Assembly: GCA_019694135.1 (NCBI GenBank)
Contig: JAIBCM010000004.1
Span: 1-64,000 of the forward strand
DNA from: Verrucomicrobiia bacterium
Lineage (GTDB): Bacteria > Verrucomicrobiota > Verrucomicrobiia > JADLBR01 > JAIBCM01
DNA: 64,000 bases
Direction of reading: 5' to 3'
Each line of letters opens with the position of its first letter. Within the stretch, counting starts at the first letter, position 1. Under the pieces are notes generated by a model. The model was not told where the DNA came from and searched no databases. It was given only the letters and a program-made list of their open reading frames with translations. Below, in pieces: positions 1-8,265 of the stretch. The position numbers and the translations under genes are program-made.

Positions 1-1036
1 CGTTAACATCATTCACACCAGCTGCGCAAGTGGTAATTTCGATCCACCAGTTGTCAAGGTTGCCAACATTGCCATTGAGGTTGTCATCGGTAACATTTAA
101 GGTCCAGGTGCCATTAGGATTTTCGCCATTAAATGCGCCCAAGCAACCTTCCGGAACTAGCTCAGTTTTTACGACATTGTCTTGGAAAGGGGTTGTTAAA
201 TCAGCAACAGCTTCCGTTGCATTGTCATACCATAATGTTCCGTCAAAAACATTGGTAGAACCACCGGCACGATCCGTTACTAGTGTTGTTGTTGTTCCTT
301 GAGGTGAAGTTAAAGTGACGTCTAAATCACCACAGGATGTATGAGGTGTTTTGGTAAAGATTTTGATTTCACTAATACGATAAGGCAATCCGGTTACGCT
401 GACTGTGGGATTGATCGATGCGTTATCCGGAATCGGTGTTGACACACTGTTAGTATAAGTTTTAGTGACATAAGTTGGTTTGCCGACATAAGTGGCAATA
501 TCAAGCTGAGCAGCATTAAGTGTACCAATATCTCCACCCGCGTCATCGATAACTGTTAAAGTCCAGGTGCCATTCGGATTTTCACCATTAAAAGCAGACA
601 TAGCGCCTTCTGGTTGTAAGGTTGGTTGAGGCACTAAATCAACATAATTAGCATCTGAACTGTTGGTGGCAGCTTGATCATCCCACCAAGTGCCGTCGAA
701 TACATTATCATTCGCGCCACCATTATCCGTTGTTATGGCAACTCGAGTGCCTTGAGGGGACGTAAGGTAGATATCTAAATCGTCAGCAAAAGAGTTAGTA
801 ATAGAGGTTCTTAAATTGACATCCCAAACTTTTCCGACGGCGTTGGTAATATTAAAAGTTGCCGTGTTGGTGCTAAGATCGGGAATGGGCACTGGAGCAT
901 TCACACTTGATGTGTAATAGTTAGAAATGACATTAGCCGGTTCCGTTGGCACAATTTGAGCTTGAGTGGATAAAGTTAAGCCTGCCAAGCTCGCGAGGCA
1001 TGCTAACCATAGTTTTTTATAATTTTGTTTTTTCAT
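1..1036 (-). CDS. secreted protein with tandem P/Homo-B (proprotein convertase P) domains, 3' end outside window
   Basis: An open frame runs on the minus strand from ATG at 1036 off the left edge (345 codons seen). Residues 1-27 form a signal peptide: lysine-rich start, then a hydrophobic stretch ending in TQAQ. Two homologous modules of about 145 residues follow. Each has the P-domain signature: LDIYLTSPQGT or LDVTLTSPQGT, then NVFDGT, then AFNGENPNGTWTL, then a closing beta strand. P domains are jelly-roll modules that accompany kexin/furin-type proteases; here no protease domain is visible in the part seen. AAGGA lies seven bases upstream of the start. Export to periplasm or surface is inferred. 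The missing C-terminus could carry a sorting domain. The kexin-like protease at 25.6 kb has a related single P domain. Confidence 0.85.
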   Translation of the reverse strand, partial: MKKQNYKKLWLACLASLAGLTLSTQAQIVPTEPANVISNYYTSSVNAPVPIPDLSTNTATFNITNAVGKVWDVNLRTSITNSFADDLDIYLTSPQGTRVAITTDNGGANDNVFDGTWWDDQAATNSSDANYVDLVPQPTLQPEGAMSAFNGENPNGTWTLTVIDDAGGDIGTLNAAQLDIATYVGKPTYVTKTYTNSVSTPIPDNASINPTVSVTGLPYRISEIKIFTKTPHTSCGDLDVTLTSPQGTTTTLVTDRAGGSTNVFDGTLWYDNATEAVADLTTPFQDNVVKTELVPEGCLGAFNGENPNGTWTLNVTDDNLNGNVGNLDNWWIEITTCAAGVNDVN

Positions 1037-1162
1037 AAATTTGTCCTTAATTTTGTTTTTCTCCTTGGTTGGGTTAAATAAGAATGGTGATACTATGCTG
1101 AGTTTAATAAAATTCGCTATACGTCATTTGGCGTAGAAGAAGAAATAGCTTAGATTCCATTT

Positions 1163-1312
1163 ATGATAAAATCAACCCCAAATAAAAAAGCTTTTCGAGA
1201 ATATGAAAAACAACCTAAGAAGAAAAAAAATCAGATGCGACTTCAGCAAGAAGCAGAACACACACTAGGACCGAAGCGTTTAACAATCGAAAAGAAAGTG
1301 AAAAAGGTGTAG
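1163..1312 (+). CDS. small basic hypothetical protein (49 aa)
   Basis: ATG at 1163 opens 49 codons to TAG at 1310-1312, ten bases before the TreS start. The product is very rich in Lys and Gln/Glu: a KKKK run near residues 20-23 and KKVKKV at the C-terminus. It has no hydrophobic segment, so it would be soluble and could bind nucleic acid or ribosomes. No clear Shine-Dalgarno sequence is visible. Its spacing suggests it is co-transcribed with treS. I do not recognise the family, and a chance frame in A-rich DNA is possible. Confidence 0.4.
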   Translation: MIKSTPNKKAFREYEKQPKKKKNQMRLQQEAEHTLGPKRLTIEKKVKKV

Positions 1313-1322
1313 ATTAATAAGG

Positions 1323-4300
1323 ATGAATGACGCCAAACTGCAATCTCAATGGTATCAAGATGCGATTATTTACGAACTGAATCTCAAGACATTTGCCGAT
1401 AGTGATGGAGATGGAATAGGGGATTTTGTTGGGCTGACGCAGAAATTGGATTATTTACAGAATTTGGGAGTAACAGCGTTGTGGTTGTTGCCTTTTTACC
1501 CCTCACCATTGCGTGATGATGGATATGATATTTCGGATTATTTTTCAGTTCATCCTAGTTATGGAACATTAAAAGATTTTAAAACTTTTTTAAAAGCAGC
1601 GCATCAACGCGGGTTGCGCGTGATTACCGAGTTGGTGCTGAATCATACTTCCGATCAGCATCGATGGTTTCAGGAATCGCGTCGTGCTGAGTTTGGAACA
1701 CGTTGGCGCGATTTTTATGTTTGGAGCGATTCGCCGCATGTTTACTCCGAAGCGCGAATTATTTTTAAAGATTTTGAAGCTTCAAATTGGACGTGGGATC
1801 CTGTAGGTCGAGCTTATTACTGGCATCGTTTTTATTCGCATCAACCGGATTTAAATTTTCACAATCCTGCGGTGCGCGAAATGATGTTCAAGGTGATTGA
1901 CTTTTGGTTGGAGATGGGAGTCGATGGATTGCGTTTGGATGCGGTGCCTTATTTGTTTGAACGAGAGGGAACCAATTGTGAAAATTTAGAAGAAACGCAT
2001 AACTTTTTAAAAGATCTGCGTGCTCATGTGGATGCTAATTTTCCTGATCGCATGTTGCTGGCGGAAGCCAATCAATGGCCGGAAGACGCGGCAAAATATT
2101 TTGGTCAGGGTGACGAATGTCATATGGCATTTCATTTTCCTTTGATGCCACGTATTTACATGGCTTTGAATCGTGAGGATCGCTACCCCATTGTGGATAT
2201 TTTAGATCAGACGCCAGCGATTCCTGCAACGACGCAATGGGCGCTGTTTTTGCGTAATCACGATGAATTAACGCTGGAGATGGTGACAGATGAAGAGCGT
2301 GATTATATGTATACCGTATTTGCTAAGGATCAACGCGCGCGCATTAACTTGGGCATTCGCCGTCGCTTGGCACCTTTGTTGGGCAATAATCGTCGCAAAA
2401 TTGAGTTGTTGAGCATGCTGCTACTTTCGTTGCCTGGCACTCCGATTATTTATTATGGCGATGAAATTGGGATGGGAGACAATATTTATTTAGGTGATCG
2501 CAATGGAGTGCGAACGCCGATGCAATGGAATGCAGATAAAAACGCGGGCTTTTCCAAAACTAATCCACAACAACTTTTTTTGCCGGTCATTATTGATCCA
2601 GAATATCATTACGAAACAGTTAATGTGGAAGTTCAGGAAAAAAATCTTTCTTCCTTGTTATGGTGGACGCGGCGTTTAATTGCGATGCGTAAACATTTTA
2701 AATGTTTTGGTCGCGGCAGCATTCGTTTTTTAAATTTGGATAATAATAAAGTCTTAGCCTTTACTCGAACTTATGAGGAAGAAACGATTTTGGTTTTAAT
2801 TAATCTTTCGCGTTTTTTGCAGGTTGCAGAATTGCATTTGGTTGAATATGCGGGACAAATTCCTGAGGAGGTTTTTAGTCATAATCGATTGCCGATGATT
2901 CGTGAAGCGCCTTTTGTTATTACTTTAGGGCCTTACGATTGTTTTTGGTTATTACTTTCTTCTGAAAAGAAAAAAGTAATCTCGCGTTCGGTGGAGCCTT
3001 TACTTTTAGAAGATCAAGCAGATTTCGAAAGTCCGATGTTTCAACAGAAACTGGAAACACAAATTTTATCTCATTATTTGCCTGTTTGTCGTTGGTTTGG
3101 CGGTAAAGCGAAAACTATTTTTAAAATTCTTATTCATGACCAAATTTCTTTCGAAATGTCCAGTGTGAAGGATTTGGCGACTCAATTTTTCATTGTTGAG
3201 ATTCTTTATACCGAAGGGTTGCCTGAATTTTTTATTGTTCCTTTGCAAATTCATACTTTGGGTGAAAAAGAGGTTATTTCTCAAATTTCGCCCTTATCCT
3301 TATTGGCTCAATGGGAAGAGGGGGAATCTAAGGGTTATTTAATTGATGCGATGGCTAATGATAGTTTTCGCCATCAATTGTTAAGTTTTATTTTAAGTCG
3401 CAAGAAATTAGAAGGCGCTAAAGGTAAATTAGTTGGCAGTTCTTCTAAAAATATTGCAACAAAATATCGTCAGGAAAAACTTCCTCAAACTTCGCAGATG
3501 TTAGAATTGGACCAAAGCAATAGCGCCTTAATTTATGGAGATAAATTTTTTCTTAAGTTGTATCGCAAAACTCAGGAGGGCGTAAATCCTGATGTTGAAA
3601 TTAATCGTTATCTTAGCGATTTAGGTTTTACCCATATTCCTCGTTATGTGGGAGCTTTAGATTATGTCACGGAAAAAGGAGAAAGTTATTCATTAGCTAT
3701 TTTACAAGAGTTTGTAGCAAATGAGGGTAATGCCTGGAATTATGCCCAAGGAGCGTTGGGCCGTTTTTTTGAAAGGGTCTTGGCAGATCGTGAAAATCTT
3801 CCTTATCTTTCTGAACTTGCTCCAGAAGAGCCACTCCCTGAAAGGCTCTATGTTTTATTGGAAGGTGTTTTTTTACAGCACATGCGTCTGTTAGGACAGC
3901 GCACAGCTGAATTGCATCTTGCTTTAGGACGTGAAACAGAACAGTTGGAGTTTTCTCCTGAACCTTTTACTCAACTTTATCAGCGATCGCTTTACCAATC
4001 TTTGCACGCTTCTTTGAAACGCCAGCAGCGTTTGATTGAGAAACAGTTGTCTTTTTTGGAGCAACCTATGCGTTCCGAAGCAGAAAAATTTTTGTTGATG
4101 GGTGATAAAATTAGCGCAGACCAGCAAAGACTTTTACAGAATAAAATAATCGCAAAACGCATTCGTATTCATGGCGATTATCATTTGGGGCAAGTTTTAT
4201 TTACGGGAAAAGATTTTATTATCATCGATTTTGAGGGTGAGCCTGTGCGCCCAATGGGTGAGCGGCGTATGAAACGCTCACCTCTATATGATGTGGCGGG

Positions 4301-4673
4301 GATGTTGCGTTCATTGGATTATGTGGCGTTTGGCACTTTTTTGCAATCGCGTCTGACTTTGCCCCAGGATCGCGATTTTCTTAAAGATTACGTGTTATTT
4401 TGGACGAATTATGTGAGTGCGGCTTTTTTGGAAAGTTATTTTAAGGTGATGGGAGATTCTTCTTTGTTGCCGCAAGATTCTGATATTTTAAAATTATTAT
4501 TGCGATCGTTAATTTTAGAAAAAGCTCTTTACGAAGTGGGTTATGAGTTAAATCATCGTCCACTTTGGTTTAGTATTCCACTTTTGGGCATTGAGCGATT
4601 GATGCAGTCTCAAAGTATTGTTGAAAAATTGCCACAGATTTTGAAAAATGAATTCACGCGTCAGAATTTGTGA
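1323..4673 (+). CDS. treS: maltose alpha-D-glucosyltransferase (trehalose synthase) fused to maltokinase
   Basis: The 1116-aa protein joins two enzymes. Residues 1 to about 550 are a GH13 TreS, which interconverts maltose and trehalose: NHTSD near 107, nucleophile Asp206 in GLRLDAV, acid/base Glu248 in LLAEANQ, and the NHDE motif at 312-315. Residues about 580-1110 are a maltokinase of aminoglycoside-phosphotransferase fold: the RWFGGKAK lead motif, then HGDYHLGQ near 949 and IIDFEGEP. This domain makes maltose-1-phosphate from maltose and ATP. In the known TreS-Mak-GlgE route, maltose-1-phosphate feeds alpha-glucan synthesis; no glgE or glgB lies in this window. The fused arrangement and length match known TreS/Mak fusions. 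Cytoplasmic. The ATG start follows the small ORF at 1163. Confidence 0.95.
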   Translation: MNDAKLQSQWYQDAIIYELNLKTFADSDGDGIGDFVGLTQKLDYLQNLGVTALWLLPFYPSPLRDDGYDISDYFSVHPSYGTLKDFKTFLKAAHQRGLRVITELVLNHTSDQHRWFQESRRAEFGTRWRDFYVWSDSPHVYSEARIIFKDFEASNWTWDPVGRAYYWHRFYSHQPDLNFHNPAVREMMFKVIDFWLEMGVDGLRLDAVPYLFEREGTNCENLEETHNFLKDLRAHVDANFPDRMLLAEANQWPEDAAKYFGQGDECHMAFHFPLMPRIYMALNREDRYPIVDILDQTPAIPATTQWALFLRNHDELTLEMVTDEERDYMYTVFAKDQRARINLGIRRRLAPLLGNNRRKIELLSMLLLSLPGTPIIYYGDEIGMGDNIYLGDRNGVRTPMQWNADKNAGFSKTNPQQLFLPVIIDPEYHYETVNVEVQEKNLSSLLWWTRRLIAMRKHFKCFGRGSIRFLNLDNNKVLAFTRTYEEETILVLINLSRFLQVAELHLVEYAGQIPEEVFSHNRLPMIREAPFVITLGPYDCFWLLLSSEKKKVISRSVEPLLLEDQADFESPMFQQKLETQILSHYLPVCRWFGGKAKTIFKILIHDQISFEMSSVKDLATQFFIVEILYTEGLPEFFIVPLQIHTLGEKEVISQISPLSLLAQWEEGESKGYLIDAMANDSFRHQLLSFILSRKKLEGAKGKLVGSSSKNIATKYRQEKLPQTSQMLELDQSNSALIYGDKFFLKLYRKTQEGVNPDVEINRYLSDLGFTHIPRYVGALDYVTEKGESYSLAILQEFVANEGNAWNYAQGALGRFFERVLADRENLPYLSELAPEEPLPERLYVLLEGVFLQHMRLLGQRTAELHLALGRETEQLEFSPEPFTQLYQRSLYQSLHASLKRQQRLIEKQLSFLEQPMRSEAEKFLLMGDKISADQQRLLQNKIIAKRIRIHGDYHLGQVLFTGKDFIIIDFEGEPVRPMGERRMKRSPLYDVAGMLRSLDYVAFGTFLQSRLTLPQDRDFLKDYVLFWTNYVSAAFLESYFKVMGDSSLLPQDSDILKLLLRSLILEKALYEVGYELNHRPLWFSIPLLGIERLMQSQSIVEKLPQILKNEFTRQNL

Positions 4674-4721
4674 ATTTAAGAGTTTGGCGCAAAATATAAA
4701 AATATTGTTGGTTTAAAAACT

Positions 4722-6137
4722 ATGGAATCTTTTCTTATTGAGAGCGCTCATTATTTTTCGGAAAAGGCGACGAGTTGGGTTCAAAAACTGATCCAGCTTT
4801 CCCCTTTTTTCTCTTCAAGAAATTGGTTCGAAACTTTTTCGAATCAAACCATTGTGCTTTCACTTTTAAGTTTGATAGTTGCTGCGTTGGTTATTTTTTT
4901 GGCTCATAGCTTTTATCGATGGCGATTGAGAGTGAGTAAAACGACGTGGTTCCAAAAATTTTTTGTTGCAGTGATGAAGCCAGTGTTTTTAGGGGCCTGG
5001 ATTTTGGGATTTTATTACGCTTTGGCACCCTTGCTATTAAGCGTGGAAACAGCCCATCCGACGCTTCATCTTTTGCCTTTTTTTGCAGGGTTAATGAGGT
5101 TAGCGAGTTTAGTGTTGTGTTACGGGTTAGTGGTGCGCTTGGTGAGGACGGGTCTTTTATTTCTCAAAGAGCGTGCGGATCAGACTCAAAATCAGGTCGA
5201 TGATTTAGTGGTAGCCTTGTTCATGAAAGTGAAAAAGGGGGTGTTCGGAGTGATTGGATTTGCTTTAATTTTGCAATATTTCAATTTTTCAAATCGGGTT
5301 GAGTGGGCGCTTCAAAAGACACTTGCGATAGTATTCATTATCATAGTTGCATGGATTTTACATCAAACGGTTTTGGTTTTTAAATCTTACTTTTTAAAAC
5401 GCTATCGTTTGGATGATGCGGATAATTTTAATGCGCGAAAAATTCATACGCAATTTCAGGTTTTAGAAAAAGTAGCTTTTGTTGCTATTACCATTTTTGC
5501 AGTGGCCTCGATTTTTATGTTGTTCGAGAATTTGCGACATTTGGGTTCCAGCATTTTAGCTTCGGCAGGTGTGGTGGGTATTATTGTGGGTTTTGCGGCG
5601 CAGCGAACTTTGGCGGATCTTTTTGCGGGATTCAAAATAGCGTTGACTCAGCCAATTCGATTGGACGACGCGGTAATTTTAGAGGGAGAGTTTGGTCGCA
5701 TTGAAGAAATTACTTTAACTTATGTGGTCATTAAGGTTTGGGATCAGCGCCGGTTGATTGTGCCTTTGAGTTATTTTAATGAAAAAGTATTTCAAAACTG
5801 GACAAGAAAAAGCACCGATTTAATCGGGTCGGTAATGTTTTATTTGGATTATGGCGTTCCGGTTGCCGTATTAAGAGAACAGGCTAAAAAAATTGTTGAA
5901 AAAAATCCTTTATGGAATCGTGCCGTGTTTGCATTACAAGTGACGGATTTAAGAGAAAATACCATGGAAGTTCGAATTATTGCCAGTGCTAAGGATGCGC
6001 CTAGCGCGTTTGATTTGCGATGTCATATTCGTGAAGAAATAATTGATTTTGTTACGCAGAATTATCCTCAATGTTTGCCAAAAGCTCGATGGGAAGGCGC
6101 TTGGCATAAAGACGCAGTTCCTTTCGGAATTCGTTAA
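4722..6137 (+). CDS. MscS-family mechanosensitive ion channel
   Basis: The 471-aa membrane protein has several N-terminal hydrophobic helices (about residues 45-65, 85-105, 120-145, 170-215). The MscS core follows: the Gly/Ala-rich pore helix TM3 near 274-303 (ASAGVVGIIVGFAAQ, then LADLFAGF), a beta domain with EGEFGRIEEITLTYVVIKVWDQRRLIVPLS-type sequence near 325-350, and an alpha/beta C-terminal domain. Such channels open under membrane tension to release solutes after osmotic downshock. The gene follows treS by 48 bases on the same strand. That fits an osmotic-stress pairing, since trehalose is a compatible solute, although co-regulation is an inference. It is longer than E. coli MscS (286 aa) because of extra N-terminal helices. 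Confidence 0.92.
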   Translation: MESFLIESAHYFSEKATSWVQKLIQLSPFFSSRNWFETFSNQTIVLSLLSLIVAALVIFLAHSFYRWRLRVSKTTWFQKFFVAVMKPVFLGAWILGFYYALAPLLLSVETAHPTLHLLPFFAGLMRLASLVLCYGLVVRLVRTGLLFLKERADQTQNQVDDLVVALFMKVKKGVFGVIGFALILQYFNFSNRVEWALQKTLAIVFIIIVAWILHQTVLVFKSYFLKRYRLDDADNFNARKIHTQFQVLEKVAFVAITIFAVASIFMLFENLRHLGSSILASAGVVGIIVGFAAQRTLADLFAGFKIALTQPIRLDDAVILEGEFGRIEEITLTYVVIKVWDQRRLIVPLSYFNEKVFQNWTRKSTDLIGSVMFYLDYGVPVAVLREQAKKIVEKNPLWNRAVFALQVTDLRENTMEVRIIASAKDAPSAFDLRCHIREEIIDFVTQNYPQCLPKARWEGAWHKDAVPFGIR

Positions 6138-6243
6138 GACGACCTAGTCGATCATTTTCTTTAGCTCAATAGCTAGACAGAAATTCTCAGATCATCGCTT
6201 AAAAATGACTTGGAGAAAAATTCTTAATCCTTAAAAAGAAAGT

Positions 6244-6720
6244 ATGAATTCAAACCTAACAAAAAATATTAAATTACAGGTTGAATGTTTTATTGAAGCG
6301 CCGCGTGAACGGGTATGGGAGGCGTGGACAGATCCCATGCAAGTCAAAGAATGGCTGGGGTTGGGTGTGGCTATTGAATCGGTAAAAATAGATCCTCGCG
6401 TTGGCGGCAGGTTTTGGGTTCAGATTAGAATGGCAGATGACGAATTCTTTACCATGTCTGGAACCTATCTGGAAGTAAAACCACCCGAACGACTGGTTTA
6501 TACGTTGGATTGGGAGAAGGACAACAGTGGCAAAAAGTTTGGCGAACTGGAAGGTAATGAGTCACGCGTGACAGTAATATTTCACGCGCGCGCAGAAGAA
6601 ACGCAACTCGTGGTGACACACGAAAATTTACTTTCCATGGAGAGCTACGATCGTCATAAGATCGGTTGGCCCATTTGGCTGGAGCAATTGACTAAATTTA
6701 TCGAAAGGGAAAACCGATAA
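6244..6720 (+). CDS. AHSA1/SRPBCC-domain protein
   Basis: This 158-aa soluble protein has the activator-of-Hsp90-ATPase-like START fold. Signs are the N-terminal strand ECFIEAPRERVWEAWTDP, then VKEWLG, the central VGGRFWVQI, the GTYLEVKPPERLVYT hairpin, and the C-terminal helix ending GWPIWLEQLTKFIE. The fold encloses a hydrophobic cavity for small ligands; the substrate cannot be told from sequence. It ends six bases before the GFA-family gene, so the two are probably co-transcribed. A second member of the family lies on the other strand at 9490-9945. Confidence 0.88.
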   Translation: MNSNLTKNIKLQVECFIEAPRERVWEAWTDPMQVKEWLGLGVAIESVKIDPRVGGRFWVQIRMADDEFFTMSGTYLEVKPPERLVYTLDWEKDNSGKKFGELEGNESRVTVIFHARAEETQLVVTHENLLSMESYDRHKIGWPIWLEQLTKFIERENR

Positions 6721-6726
6721 CTCTTT

Positions 6727-7149
6727 ATGAAAACACCTTTTACCGGCGGCTGCGCGTGTGGCGCGATTCGTTACGAAGTTTCGGCGGAACCGCTTATGAT
6801 GGTGCAATGTCATTGCCGCGATTGTCAATATGTGACGGGTGGCACCGGGATTTATGTCGTGGTTGTGCCCGAAAAATCTTTTCGAATAACACAGGGTCAA
6901 TTGCACTATCGTTACACCGAAAGCGTGGCCATGGGTCAGCACAAACGTGGTTTTTGTGAAAAATGTGGTTCACCCTTAACCGGCGCTCAAAATCGCGAAG
7001 GCACCACGGGCATGATCGGTGTTACCGCAGCGAGTTTGGACGATCCTAGCGAATTTAAATCCCAAATGAACGTCTGGGTTTCCGACGCCCAACCTTGGAC
7101 TTACCTCGATCCTGCTTTGCCGAAGTTTGAACAATATCCGAGTTCTTAG
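6727..7149 (+). CDS. GFA-family (CENP-V/GFA fold) zinc protein
   Basis: The 140-aa protein shows the GFA zinc signature: CACGAIRYE at the N-terminus (C9 and C11 region), then QCHCRDCQ near 28-35, and CEKCGSPL near 78-85. The family is named after glutathione-dependent formaldehyde-activating enzyme, but most members have no proven reaction. Two zinc sites, one from the CxC/CxxC set and one from the CxxC pair, are expected. It starts six bases after the SRPBCC gene with no promoter gap, so an operon is likely. Cytoplasmic. The specific function is unknown. Confidence 0.9.
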   Translation: MKTPFTGGCACGAIRYEVSAEPLMMVQCHCRDCQYVTGGTGIYVVVVPEKSFRITQGQLHYRYTESVAMGQHKRGFCEKCGSPLTGAQNREGTTGMIGVTAASLDDPSEFKSQMNVWVSDAQPWTYLDPALPKFEQYPSS

Positions 7150-7159
7150 CAGTTAAGTT

Positions 7160-8245
7160 ATGAATTTCCTCCCTGATACTTCAGTTAGATTTTTATCTAA
7201 AAATCTTGGAGCACTAACACAACGCTGTTTAATATGTCGTCTTCCAGCATATTATGATTATACAGAACAACAAAAAGATTCAATCCATGGTTTGCTTTCT
7301 ATATTTTGTTCGAGGTGTGGTCATTTTCGATTACACCGCTTCGCAAAAACAGCGACATGGAATAATGTTAGTTCACGACAAATTGCAAACGCTTCAGGAT
7401 ATATCCGCGATAATCAAGGTTATGTCATTAATTCGGAGGCTGATGTAGAATTTCTTAAGGATTTAAAAACTCCTAGTGTTGCAGAGAAAGCTCATAAATT
7501 ATTGCGAGCTTTTTCTAAGATGTTTCCTATTGCTGGGACGGTAATAGAACTTCGAACATTTCAGCTAGATAAAAGGCTTAAACATTATCTTGATATGGCT
7601 GATGAAGGTTTACCGGCAAGAGCAACTGATGATAAAATTTCAATTAATATGTTTCCATTACTTAGTTTTGCGTGGGCTGAAAATGAGATGGAATTAAAAT
7701 TTTTACTTATAGAGCATCTTTGCAAGAACGTGAATTTTTTAGTGGGTGAAGATAACTATGTTAAAACAGGCGATTTTAGACCATGTTGGATGATGATTGC
7801 TCCTAAAGGTTGGGAGTATTTAGAAAGTGTAGGTTTATCAGATAGCAAAACAGGGTTTGTGGCAATGTCGTTCGATAAGTCTATGAACAAAGTATGGCAG
7901 GATGCGCTTCGACCGGCAATAGAAGATGCCGGTTATTCACCATTAAGAATTGATAAACATGAACATAACAATAAAATTGATGACGAAATTATAGCCTCTA
8001 TTAGAGGAGCACGATTTGTTATATCAGATTTTACCGAAGGGCGGGGTGGGGTTTATTTTGAAGCGGGTTTTGCAGCAGGTTTAAATAAGCCTGTTATTTG
8101 GACAGTGCGAGAAGATTGGCTTAATAAGCTTCATTTCGATACTAGACAATTCAATCATATTTCATGGAATCAAAATGATCTTCCTGCATTCAAAATAGCT
8201 TTAAAAAATCGAATTGAAGCGACTTTAGGCCGTGGGCCTATTTGA
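7160..8245 (+). CDS. zinc-ribbon protein with C-terminal nucleoside deoxyribosyltransferase/TIR-like domain
   Basis: The 361-aa protein starts with a zinc-ribbon-like region (Cys23, Cys26, Cys50, Cys53). A poorly conserved helical middle follows, then a domain at about 230-357 with the flavodoxin-like pattern GFVAMSFD, EDAGYSPLRID, ARFVISDFTE, GGVYFEAGFAAGL and PVIWT. Glu301 in YFEAGFA sits where nucleoside 2-deoxyribosyltransferases carry their nucleophilic Glu. The conserved LHFDTRQ and HISW motifs follow. This domain class is related in fold to TIR and SLOG domains, several of which cleave NAD or nucleotides in defence or signalling. Whether this one is catalytic is unknown. The DNA looks more A+T-rich than the preceding genes. 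It converges on the gene at 8254, which has the same kind of domain. Confidence 0.75.
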   Translation: MNFLPDTSVRFLSKNLGALTQRCLICRLPAYYDYTEQQKDSIHGLLSIFCSRCGHFRLHRFAKTATWNNVSSRQIANASGYIRDNQGYVINSEADVEFLKDLKTPSVAEKAHKLLRAFSKMFPIAGTVIELRTFQLDKRLKHYLDMADEGLPARATDDKISINMFPLLSFAWAENEMELKFLLIEHLCKNVNFLVGEDNYVKTGDFRPCWMMIAPKGWEYLESVGLSDSKTGFVAMSFDKSMNKVWQDALRPAIEDAGYSPLRIDKHEHNNKIDDEIIASIRGARFVISDFTEGRGGVYFEAGFAAGLNKPVIWTVREDWLNKLHFDTRQFNHISWNQNDLPAFKIALKNRIEATLGRGPI

Positions 8246-8249
8246 ATCT

Positions 8250-8265
8250 AAACTTAATTAAGTTT
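8250..8265. terminator. A+T-rich palindrome between convergent genes
   Basis: A perfect 16-base palindrome (AAACTTAATTAAGTTT) followed by more T on the plus strand lies across the stop codon of the minus-strand gene, five bases after the plus-strand stop. A GC hairpin (TAGGCC, loop GTG, GGCCTA) lies just before it at 8226-8240, inside the last codons of the plus-strand gene. Together they could stop transcription from both sides. The stems are short, so this is tentative. Confidence 0.35.

Noticed and set aside
30-302. Plus-strand open frame of 90 codons at the left edge
   Set aside because: It is the antisense shadow of the P-domain gene, which has a signal peptide, a Shine-Dalgarno sequence and two recognisable repeats.
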